Source: Myxococcus sp046520405 (GTDB taxonomy: Bacteria > Myxococcota > Myxococcia > Myxococcales > Myxococcaceae). Taken from it: a stretch of DNA of 7,426 bases. The stretch is taken from NCBI GenBank assembly GCA_046520405.1, contig JBKGHI010000355.1, forward strand, positions 1 to 7,426, read 5' to 3'. The position numbers and the translations under genes were made by a program. The notes beneath the pieces are model-generated. The model saw only the letters and a program-made list of their open reading frames with translations. It had not been told where the DNA came from and ran no database searches. Positions 1 to 5,450 of the stretch are shown here, piece by piece (positions within the stretch are counted from its first letter, which is position 1; each line of letters begins with the position of its first letter).

Positions 1-737
1 ACCACCGCCGCGTCCGCCGCGTGCTCCGTCCCATCCGCCAGCCGCACCCCTCGGACCCGCGCGCCCGGCTCCTCCAACAGGACGGCGCCCACCCTGGAGG
101 AGCGCTCCAGCCGCGCGCCCGCCTCCACCGCCCGGCGCTCCAGCGCGGAGACGAGCGTGCTCCATCCTCCGTCCACGTAGAGCACCGAGGGCATGGCCTG
201 GAGCTGCGCGACGGCGGACTGCGCGCTCATCGCGTCCGCGTCCGCGCAATAGGTTGTCACCCGTGTCAGCGCCAGGAGGATGTCGCGCGCGTCCTCGTTC
301 GACAGGCGCTGCTCCACCCAGTCTCGCAAGGTGACATGCGCCAGCGGCGTCAGGTCCACGCGGCCCAGGCTCGCGAGCAGCTTCGCGAGCTCCAGCTTCC
401 CCGACAGCCCCAGCGCATCCGTGGTCAGCATGGAGACCAGCCCGCGTGGCATCGTGTGCAGACGTCCGTGGCTCAGCAGGTACGAGCCCGCGCCCGGCGC
501 GCCGCCCGGGGGCTTCACGTCCAACGCCCCCAGCACGCGCATCCCCGCGCCGCCCTGGTACAGCGCGTGGGCACCGAGGTTGAAGCGGAAGCCCTCCACG
601 TCCGACGTCTGCCCCCGGCCGCCCAGGTGCTTCGAGCGCTCGTGCAGCGTCACCGCGCAGCCGCCCCGCGCCAGCAGCGCCGCCGCGGCCAGGCCGCCCA
701 GTCCTCCACCAATGACCGCCACCCGAGGTGCCTTCAT
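1..737 (-). CDS. FAD-dependent oxidoreductase, phytoene-desaturase-like (3' end off window)
   Basis: I translated this frame by hand from the minus strand; it is open from the ATG at 735-737 to the left edge (245 codons). The N-terminus begins MKAPRVAVIGGGLGGLAAA, a Rossmann dinucleotide-binding motif with glycines at residues 10-12, 14 and 15. An acidic residue, Glu33 (in LHER), sits at the end of the second strand, where it usually contacts the FAD ribose, followed by LGGRG at 38-42. The stretch FRFNLGAHALYQGG and a later segment with YVDGGWSTLVSALERRAVE resemble the phytoene desaturase/amine oxidase fold. The family oxidises or isomerises hydrophobic substrates such as carotenoids, but the substrate here cannot be told and no carotenoid genes are in view. 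A GGAGG ribosome site (745-749) lies 7 bases before the ATG, which supports the start. About half the protein is probably outside the window. The family is fairly certain; the reaction is not. Confidence 0.85.
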   Translation of the reverse strand, partial: MKAPRVAVIGGGLGGLAAAALLARGGCAVTLHERSKHLGGRGQTSDVEGFRFNLGAHALYQGGAGMRVLGALDVKPPGGAPGAGSYLLSHGRLHTMPRGLVSMLTTDALGLSGKLELAKLLASLGRVDLTPLAHVTLRDWVEQRLSNEDARDILLALTRVTTYCADADAMSAQSAVAQLQAMPSVLYVDGGWSTLVSALERRAVEAGARLERSSRVGAVLLEEPGARVRGVRLADGTEHAADAAV

Positions 738-758
738 GTGCCGTCCTCCACCGAAAGG

Positions 759-777
759 GCCCGGCGAAAATCCGGGC
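759..777 (-). repeat. Inverted repeat in the flavoprotein leader
   Basis: GCCCGG (759-764) and CCGGGC (772-777) form a perfect 6-bp stem around a 7-base A/T-rich loop. On the minus strand this lies about 10 bases upstream of the GGAGG ribosome site of the flavoprotein. It could be an mRNA hairpin or an operator dyad. A stem this short in GC-rich DNA can also arise by chance. Confidence 0.35.
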
Positions 778-901
778 ATCCAGCGACACCACGAAGACGG
801 GGGCCCGAAGGTTACGCGGCCACGCGCGGAGGGCCGCCTTGCACAACCGTGACAGCCACTCCGCCGCCGCGAGAACCTTCCGTCCAAGGTGCGTTTTCGA
901 G

Positions 902-942
902 CGGGTTCGCGCTGACTCTCCCCTGTGAAAACCGGGTTCGCG
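902..942 (+). repeat. 10-bp direct repeat, possible regulator site
   Basis: CGGGTTCGCG occurs at 902-911 and again at 933-942. The 31-base period is close to three helical turns, which would put both copies on the same DNA face. Each copy is preceded within a few bases by an A/T block (TTTT at 894-897, AAAA at 928-931). The pair lies 112-152 bases before the hydrolase ATG, a usual place for activator or repressor sites. No regulator gene is in view, so binding is inferred only from the spacing. Confidence 0.4.
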
Positions 943-1053
943 ACAACCCCCGGAGTCACTTCGGGCGAGGCAATGTCAGAGGTAGCCGTAGACTCCTCAA
1001 GCAACCAACCAACCGGCGGACTTCCCCGCCGGAGCGCCCCGAGGCATTCACGC

Positions 1054-1998
1054 ATGAGAAAGCTCCTCGCCGCCCTGCTCGCACTTCCCGTCCTCACCGC
1101 CTGTGGCCCCGCGCCGGAGTCCGACTCGAATGACACGCAGCCGGCGCCCGAGAGTGCCCAGGTTGGCACCACCGAGCAGGAGCTGTTCGGCACGCCCCGT
1201 GAGCGCTCCATCCGCCTGCGCACCGGCGTGACGCTGCGCTACGTGGAGCAGGGCCTGCCGCTGGGCCCGGCGGTGGTGTTTCTCCACGGCTACACGGATT
1301 CCAACCACACGTGGGACCTGAACCTGCGCACCTTCCCGCACAACTACCATGTCTACGTGCTGGACCAGCGCGGCCACGGCGACTCGACGCGGCCGGCGTG
1401 CTGCTACACGCAGCGGTCCTTCGCCGCGGACGTGGATGCCTTCCTGGAGGCGGTGGGCGAGCGCAGCGCCATCCTCGTGGGCCACTCCATGGGCAGCTTC
1501 ATCGCGCAGCAGGTGGCGCTGGACTACCCGCGGCGCGTGAAGGGCCTGGTGCTGGCCGGCTCGGCGCCCACCGTCGCCGGCAACCCGGTGGCGCTGGAGG
1601 TGAAGTCCATCGTGGACACCTACGAGGGCACGGTGGACCCGGAGTTCATCCGCGCGTTCCAGGAGAGCACCTTCGTGCGCCCCGTCCCGGCGTCGTACAT
1701 CGACACGCTGGTGTCGGAGAGCAGCAAGGTCCCCGCGCGCGTGTGGCAGGACGCGATGGACGGGATGCTCGCGGAGGACCACTCGGCGCGGCTGAACCGC
1801 ATCCGCGTGCCGGTGCTCGTCATCGGGGGTGACCAGGACGGCTTCTTCCCCGTCGCCGACCAGCAGGCGCTGGTGGACGCCCTCCCGGACGCCGAGTTCA
1901 AGCTGTACCCGAACACCGGCCACGCGCCCCACGCGGAGCTGCCGCAGCGCTTCAACCAGGACGTGCACCGCTTCCTGCGCGACGTCACCCGCTGGTAG
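1054..1998 (+). CDS. Lipoprotein alpha/beta hydrolase
   Basis: The predicted protein has 314 residues. I chose the ATG at 1054 because it begins a compact lipoprotein signal, MRKLLAALLALPVLTAC, with lipobox LTAC and Cys17 as the lipidation site; GAGG at 1041-1044 lies 9 bases upstream. The frame stays open to a GTG at 925, but that extension (43 residues) looks non-coding and would bury the signal peptide. A low-complexity linker follows Cys17. The fold has the oxyanion segment FLHGYTDSNHTW (His78-Gly79), the strand YVLDQRGHGDS, the nucleophile elbow GHSMGS with Ser145, a likely acid Asp262 in GGDQDGFFP, and catalytic His290 in NTGHAPH, so the triad looks complete. The enzyme is probably tethered to a membrane facing outward or to the periplasm; Gly at +2 would suit outer-membrane sorting under the usual rule. 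Hydrolysis of an ester, lactone or similar bond is expected, but the substrate is unknown. CC at residues 116-117 is unusual but not diagnostic. Confidence 0.9.
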   Translation: MRKLLAALLALPVLTACGPAPESDSNDTQPAPESAQVGTTEQELFGTPRERSIRLRTGVTLRYVEQGLPLGPAVVFLHGYTDSNHTWDLNLRTFPHNYHVYVLDQRGHGDSTRPACCYTQRSFAADVDAFLEAVGERSAILVGHSMGSFIAQQVALDYPRRVKGLVLAGSAPTVAGNPVALEVKSIVDTYEGTVDPEFIRAFQESTFVRPVPASYIDTLVSESSKVPARVWQDAMDGMLAEDHSARLNRIRVPVLVIGGDQDGFFPVADQQALVDALPDAEFKLYPNTGHAPHAELPQRFNQDVHRFLRDVTRW

Positions 1999-2939
1999 CA
2001 GGCCCCCCGGCGCCCGGCGCGCTCACGTGCCGGGCACCGCCCCCGGAGCACGCCCCCCGCGGGCGGCTCCGGAGAGGCGCGAGGCACATCGGCGCGCGCC
2101 AGCATCACCGCCGCTCCGAGGATGAGCCCCCCGCCCACCACCTGACGCGGGGTGAGCCGTTCGCTCAGGAAGAGCGCGCCCATCACCACCGCCGTCAGCG
2201 GCTCCAGGTTGGACACCAGCGACGTGTTCACCGCGCCGATGCGCTGGATGCCCAAGAAGAAGAGCAGCACCGCGGCCACCGTGGACACCAGGGCCAGCCC
2301 CACCACCGCGGCCCAGCCCGTGACGGTGCCGGGGAAGGCGGGCCCGCGCACCAGCATGGCCACGCCGAAGGAGAAGCCCGCCGAGCAGAGGATGACGGTG
2401 CTGGAGGGCAGCGGCTCCGCATGGCCGGACACCCGGCCGCTGGCCACGACATAGACGGTGTAGAACAGCGCGGCCAGCAGGCCCAGCAGCACGCCCGGCA
2501 GCGTGGCGCCGCCCTGGGACAGGTCGGCCGTCAGCACCGTGCCGCCCACCGACAGGACCACCGCCAGCCACTTCACCCGGCCCAGGTGCTCCTTGAAGAC
2601 GACGCGCTGCACCAGCGCCACCAACGCGGGGAAGGAGTACAGCAGCAGGGCCACCAACCCCGCCGGCGCGTGCTTCAGGGCGGAGAAGTAGGCCCCGGAC
2701 TGACTGGAGTACCCGGCGGCCCCCAGCAGCATCAGCACCACCAGCACGCCGCCCCGAGGCCACGGCTGGCGGCGCAGCACCATGACGCTGGCGAGCACCG
2801 CCCCGGCGAGGGAGAAGCGGAGGAAGAGCAGCGTGGCCACGTCCGTGCCCGCCGCGTAGGCCATGCGGCCAAAGAGGCCGAGCGCGCCGAAGCACACACC
2901 TGACAACGCCACGATGAGGAAGCCAGCCGTGCGGCTCAT
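1620..2939 (-). CDS. EamA/DMT-family transporter with spurious-looking C-terminal tail
   Basis: Two tandem EamA repeats of about five hydrophobic helices each span residues 1-281 (down to about 2097), with the typical repeat endings FKEHLGRVKW...GGTVL and LSERLTPRQVVGG...LILGAA. The family exports small metabolites through the inner membrane; the substrate cannot be read from sequence. I chose the ATG at 2937-2939, which begins MSRTAGFLIVALSGVCFG; a GTG at 2979-2981 would add 14 polar residues, and neither start has a strong ribosome site. The fold ends near residue 283, but the frame continues to a stop at 1620-1622, adding a Ser/Arg/Trp/Cys-rich tail for a total of 439 residues and overlapping the hydrolase by 379 bases. 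Third codon positions of both frames coincide there, so GC-rich third positions do not prove the tail is coding. A one-base loss in the C-run at 2053-2058 would explain it: restoring one base gives a 305-residue protein stopping at 2023-2025, a normal family length. It lies 55 bases downstream of the rhodanese and may share its transcript. Confidence 0.85.
   Translation of the reverse strand: MSRTAGFLIVALSGVCFGALGLFGRMAYAAGTDVATLLFLRFSLAGAVLASVMVLRRQPWPRGGVLVVLMLLGAAGYSSQSGAYFSALKHAPAGLVALLLYSFPALVALVQRVVFKEHLGRVKWLAVVLSVGGTVLTADLSQGGATLPGVLLGLLAALFYTVYVVASGRVSGHAEPLPSSTVILCSAGFSFGVAMLVRGPAFPGTVTGWAAVVGLALVSTVAAVLLFFLGIQRIGAVNTSLVSNLEPLTAVVMGALFLSERLTPRQVVGGGLILGAAVMLARADVPRASPEPPAGGVLRGRCPARERAGRRGACYQRVTSRRKRCTSWLKRCGSSAWGAWPVFGYSLNSASGRASTSACWSATGKKPSWSPPMTSTGTRMRFSRAEWSSASIPSIASCHTRAGTLLLSDTSVSMYDAGTGRTKVLSWNARMNSGSTVPS
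2008..2039. terminator. Hairpin between convergent hydrolase and transporter genes
   Basis: Positions 2012-2021 pair with 2026-2035 to give a 10-bp stem (one G-U pair in the plus-strand RNA) around a 4-base loop. After one C/A mismatch, 2008-2010 pair with 2037-2039. The hairpin starts 10 bases after the hydrolase stop. No T-run follows on either strand, so this is a candidate bidirectional hairpin terminator, not a classical intrinsic one. On the minus strand the loop carries TGA, the stop expected for the transporter if its frame is repaired. Confidence 0.5.
2053..2058 (-). other. Suspected one-base deletion in a G6 run (transporter)
   Basis: On the minus strand this is six consecutive G immediately after codons for PEPPAG. 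Adding one G moves the reading frame so that the protein ends AGGRAPGAVPGT with TGA at 2023-2025, 24 bases from the hydrolase stop. Without it, translation runs antisense through the hydrolase. The cause could be a sequencing or assembly error, a real mutation, or slippage at the run; the sequence alone cannot separate these. Confidence 0.5.
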
Positions 2940-2994
2940 GACCGGAGGGCGAACCCTGCTCCAACCGGGCGCCGCTGTCACCTGCCCCCGGCGG

Positions 2995-3276
2995 CTACCA
3001 GTTCTTCACGGATTTGAGGTCGAAGACGTCCGTGAAGCCGTTGGCGCGCAGCAACTGGGCGGCCTGGGCGCTGCGGCCACCGGCGGCGCAGTACACCACC
3101 ACGGGCGTACCAGGGGGGCCCACCTCTGCGATGCGCCGGGGGAGCTCCTGCACGGGGATGTTCCGGGCGGGCTCCGGGTGCCCTTCCTGGAATTCCTGCG
3201 GCGTGCGCACATCCAGCAGCACCGCGCCGTCGGCGACGAGCTGCCGGGCCTTCTCCGAGAGTTCCTGGGGTGTCAT
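2995..3276 (-). CDS. Single-domain rhodanese (sulfurtransferase-like)
   Basis: This 93-residue protein is one rhodanese domain, the size of GlpE/PspE-type enzymes. It shows the N-terminal signature LLDVRTPQEFQEGH (residues 20-33), the central NIPVQEL segment, and a complete active-site loop C63-A-A-G-G-R-S69 after the strand VVVY. Cys63 would carry the persulfide during sulfur transfer from thiosulfate or another donor to a thiol acceptor. No signal peptide is visible, so it should be cytoplasmic. The ATG at 3274-3276 is the natural start: an in-frame TAG (3286-3288) lies four codons upstream. GAGGG ends only one base before the ATG, too close for a normal ribosome site, so initiation may be weak or leaderless; TAGAGT (3283-3288, minus) looks like a -10 box but has no clear partner. 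The transporter follows in the same direction, but nothing shows a shared pathway. Confidence 0.92.
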   Translation of the reverse strand: MTPQELSEKARQLVADGAVLLDVRTPQEFQEGHPEPARNIPVQELPRRIAEVGPPGTPVVVYCAAGGRSAQAAQLLRANGFTDVFDLKSVKNW

Positions 3277-3343
3277 GCCCTCACTCTAAGCCCGGGCGGG
3301 CGGGGGTGACGGGCCGAAAACTGGAGGTGTCCGCCATGGACGC

Positions 3344-3355
3344 TACAGTTCTGTA
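3344..3355. promoter_or_regulatory. TACAG-TT-CTGTA palindrome upstream of the GreA-like gene
   Basis: This is a perfect 5+5 bp dyad with a 2-base centre, 6 bases before the ATG at 3362 and within the 85-base spacer between the divergent rhodanese and GreA-like genes. Its left half, TACAGT, matches 4 of 6 bases of a -10 consensus; CTGGAG 17 bases upstream (3321-3326) is a poor -35. Overlap of dyad and -10-like box would suit repression, with a very short or absent leader. The regulator is unknown and the site is untested. Confidence 0.35.
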
Positions 3356-3361
3356 CCACCC

Positions 3362-3877
3362 ATGCGACTCGACAAGCATGCACTCCTGGGCCAGCTCGCG
3401 GACCGCCTCCAGCAGAGCGACCGGCTGGCCCACCGCGCCGAGGCGGAGGCCCGCGAGGCGGCCCGCAGCCTGGCCACGGAGTCCGAGAAGAAGGAAGACG
3501 GCCGGGCCGCGCTGGAGTTCGGCAGCCTCGCCACCGGCCAGGCCCAGCGGGCCCGCCGGGTCCAGGAAGAGCTCCAGGCGCTGACGAAGTTCGGCCAGGC
3601 GGAGTTCCCCCGCTTCCCCCGGCAGGGGCCGGTGGGGCTGGGCGCCATCGTGGATGTCAGCACCGAGGACGAGGAGGGCTTCGCCGAAAGGACCTTCTTC
3701 GTCCTACCCGCGGGCGCGGGCACCGAACTGACGGGCCCGGGCGGCGACGGCTTCCTGTCCGTCATCACCCCCGCCTCCCCCGTGGGCCGTGCCCTCATGG
3801 GCCGTAAGGCAGGCGACACGGTGGAAGTGACGCTCGCGGGCGAGGTCCGTGAGTGGACGGTGCTCGAGGTCGCGTGA
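3362..3877 (+). CDS. GreA/GreB-family transcription elongation factor-like protein
   Basis: The 171-residue protein has the two-part GreA layout. Residues 3-77 form a charged, Ala/Glu/Arg-rich antiparallel coiled coil. Its predicted turn holds ESEKKEDGRAALEF (40-53), where Glu42 and Glu45 line up by eye with the catalytic acidic pair Asp41/Glu44 of GreA (LKEN region). The C-terminal FKBP-like domain ends SVITPASPVGRALMGRKAGDTVEV (133-156), matching the conserved SP-x-ARAL-x-G-K-x-GD pattern of Gre factors. Such proteins insert the coil into the RNA polymerase secondary channel and stimulate cleavage of backtracked RNA. Sequence away from the motifs is divergent, so this may be a specialised paralogue, not the housekeeping GreA. 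No ribosome site precedes the ATG; a good GGAGG (3323-3327) instead fits an out-of-frame ATG at 3336. The kinase begins 40 bases downstream, so co-transcription is possible. Cleavage activity is inferred. Confidence 0.82.
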   Translation: MRLDKHALLGQLADRLQQSDRLAHRAEAEAREAARSLATESEKKEDGRAALEFGSLATGQAQRARRVQEELQALTKFGQAEFPRFPRQGPVGLGAIVDVSTEDEEGFAERTFFVLPAGAGTELTGPGGDGFLSVITPASPVGRALMGRKAGDTVEVTLAGEVREWTVLEVA

Positions 3878-3917
3878 TGTCGAGCCCAAGACGAAAGCCC
3901 GGGGGGCACTAGCACCC

Positions 3918-5450
3918 ATGGCGCCCGCCGCGCGTGAATCCGCAAAGATGTCTTCTTCGCCTTCACCGCAAGTCCAGGCGCCGCCCCCGCCATCCCTTTT
4001 GCCGCTCACCTGGCCCGCCGCCGTCGTGGGCCTCATGTTCGGCGTGTTGATGACGTACGTCCCGTACGAGTTCCGGGTGGCCTCCTTCCGGCCGCTCTAC
4101 CCGTACGTGCGCGTGCTGGGCCTGACGTACCTGACGGGCAGCATCATGCTCATGGGCGCGCTGCTGTACCCGCGCGCGCCGCGCTGGCTGGACGTCACGG
4201 GGCGCGTGCTGCTGGGCGCGGCCATGGCGCTGTACTGGTGGGTGCTCAACGTCCTGCCGGGCAGCTTCACGGGCATCATCCTCTACCCGGTGCTCTTCGG
4301 CGGCGTGGTGCTGGAGGCCTGGCCCTCCATGCGTCAGCGGCCCGTGCTGCGCACCTTCGCGGCGCTCACCGGCGCGGCGTTCGGCGTGGCCATGCTGGTG
4401 GTGCCCGAACGCTTCCCGCTCTCCGTCTACGCGCACCTGGCCCCGCTGCGGCCGCTGGTGGGCCTCCTCTTCGCCGTGTGCGGCGTGGGCCTGCTGCTGC
4501 CCTCGCACCGGCTCCACCCCCGGCTGCCGTCCCTCTTCATGGGTGTGTTGGCGGTGCCCTTCGCCCTGCTCGCCTACGCGCTGGGCCGGGGCACGGCCTG
4601 GCTGGGCGCCAGCGTGTACGCGGTGCTCACGCTGGCGTGCGTCGCGCAGGCGCTCGACTGGCGTCCCCGCGCGCCGCGCACCGTGGGGTGGAAGTTGCTG
4701 CGCGGGCTGGCCTTCGCGGGGCTGGTGCCGCTGCTGGCGCTGGGCGGCCTGGCGGCGTACCTGGCGCAGAACGCCATCGAGCAGCAGGTGCGCGACGACA
4801 CGCAGCGCGCCGCCGCGGGCGAGGCCGACTTCCTGCGGCGCTACCTGGACGACGCGGGCGAGTCCCTGGCGCTGATGCTGGAGTCCCCCGGCTTCCGCGC
4901 CGCCTTCGCCACGGGCACCCCCGAGCGGCTGGAGCCCTACCTGGTCAACCTGTCCGCGCAGGCGCGCGCCTTCGACGCGGCGCTCGCGGTGGACACCCGG
5001 GGCAACATCCTGGCCGCGTCCCCCGGCGTGGAGGGCTGGGACTTGAGGCCGCGTGACTTCCTGCCCGCGGCCTTCACCCATGGCGCGGAGGTGTCCCCGC
5101 CCTTCATCCGCCCGCCGGGCCAGCCGCTGGTCGCGGTGACGCACCCCTTCCGCGAGGACGGCGAGGTGCGGGGCATGCTGGTGGGCCTGCTGTCCCTGGA
5201 GCGCCTGAGCCAGGCCACCACGCCGGCGTCGCGGCGCTTCCGCGTGCAGGTGCTGGACCGGCGCGGCCTCAAGGTGCTGCGCGACACCGCGCCCGGCGCG
5301 CGCTGCTGGGGGAGGCGCACCTGCCGGACGCGCTCGACCAGGAGCTGGCGCGCCCCGGCATCGGCGTGCTGGAGGCCTTCGACACCGCCGACCGCCGCAT
5401 GCTCGCCGCCGAGGCCCCGGTGGATGGCACGGAGTGGAGCGTGCTGGTGA
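3918..5450 (+). CDS. Membrane histidine kinase, N-terminal part (frameshifted)
   Basis: This frame encodes the sensor half of a kinase whose catalytic half continues in another frame. From the ATG at 3918, residues 30-246 contain about eight hydrophobic helices (for example LTGSIMLMGALLY and VPFALLAYALG). A ninth helix (262-283) leads to an extracytoplasmic region, about 286-461, resembling a Cache-type ligand sensor: AFDAALAVDTRGNILAASP, then VAVTHPFREDGEVRGMLVG. After Ala461 (codon 5298) the reading changes to Arg/Cys/Trp/Ser-rich sequence up to the stop at 5448-5450, the typical look of out-of-frame GC-rich DNA. The true continuation (LLGEAHLPDALDQEL...) lies in the frame of the next entry. 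If repaired, the whole protein would have about 847 residues. The start is uncertain: GTG 3849 (overlapping the GreA-like gene), ATG 3918 and ATG 3948 are all in frame and none has a strong ribosome site. The multi-helix part matches no family I can name. Confidence 0.75.
   Translation: MAPAARESAKMSSSPSPQVQAPPPPSLLPLTWPAAVVGLMFGVLMTYVPYEFRVASFRPLYPYVRVLGLTYLTGSIMLMGALLYPRAPRWLDVTGRVLLGAAMALYWWVLNVLPGSFTGIILYPVLFGGVVLEAWPSMRQRPVLRTFAALTGAAFGVAMLVVPERFPLSVYAHLAPLRPLVGLLFAVCGVGLLLPSHRLHPRLPSLFMGVLAVPFALLAYALGRGTAWLGASVYAVLTLACVAQALDWRPRAPRTVGWKLLRGLAFAGLVPLLALGGLAAYLAQNAIEQQVRDDTQRAAAGEADFLRRYLDDAGESLALMLESPGFRAAFATGTPERLEPYLVNLSAQARAFDAALAVDTRGNILAASPGVEGWDLRPRDFLPAAFTHGAEVSPPFIRPPGQPLVAVTHPFREDGEVRGMLVGLLSLERLSQATTPASRRFRVQVLDRRGLKVLRDTAPGARCWGRRTCRTRSTRSWRAPASACWRPSTPPTAACSPPRPRWMARSGACW
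5296..5303 (+). other. Frameshift site in a GC dinucleotide run (kinase)
   Basis: Between Ala461 of the upstream frame and the downstream frame lies a GCGCGCGC run. Removing one GC pair gives codons for TAPGALLGEAHLPDALDQEL, a smooth continuation of the Cache-like sensor into the next helix. Gaining one base here would also restore the frame. The sequence therefore differs from an intact kinase by a -2 or +1 equivalent. Repetitive GC makes sequencing error, true slippage mutation and ongoing inactivation all possible. Confidence 0.75.

Larger units (their letters stand above)
738..1053. other. Divergent intergenic region (316 bases)
   Basis: This spacer separates the minus-strand flavoprotein from the plus-strand hydrolase and should hold both promoters. 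It is less GC-rich than the genes, with A/T blocks near 767-771, 894-898 and 927-931. I see a short inverted repeat next to the flavoprotein start and a 10-bp direct repeat (listed separately). TAGACT at 989-994 resembles a -10 box upstream of the hydrolase, but no good -35 box lies 16-18 bases before it, so I do not call a promoter. Frames open through here on the plus strand lack ribosome sites and look non-coding. Confidence 0.7.

Noticed and set aside
925..1053. N-terminal extension of the hydrolase from GTG 925 or ATG 973
   Set aside because: It has no well-placed ribosome site and would bury a textbook lipoprotein signal peptide starting at 1054.
21..1133. Long plus-strand open frame (370 codons) over the flavoprotein and spacer
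   Set aside because: It is antisense to the clearly recognisable flavoprotein, is rich in Arg/Gln/Pro with no fold signature, and runs across the intergenic region into the hydrolase in another frame.
3344..3355. LexA/SOS box reading of the TACAG palindrome
   Set aside because: The half-site order and 2-base centre do not match the known CTGT-N8-ACAG layout, and neither flanking gene is a typical SOS gene.
3336..3584. ATG at 3336 with a well-spaced GGAGG (3323-3327), out of frame with the GreA-like gene
   Set aside because: The encoded peptide becomes Arg/Ser/Pro-rich, with no fold, as it overlaps the Gre-like gene. A regulatory upstream frame is possible but nothing else supports it.
3877..3912. 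Eleven-codon frame starting at a TGATG overlap with the GreA-like stop
   Set aside because: It ends at TAG 3910-3912 after a Lys/Arg/Gly/Pro peptide. TGATG overlaps occur by chance and no function is visible.
3963..5144. Minus-strand open frame of 393 codons opposite the kinase sensor region
   Set aside because: It is His/Arg/Gln-rich with no domain, and the plus strand carries convincing membrane helices and a sensor domain.
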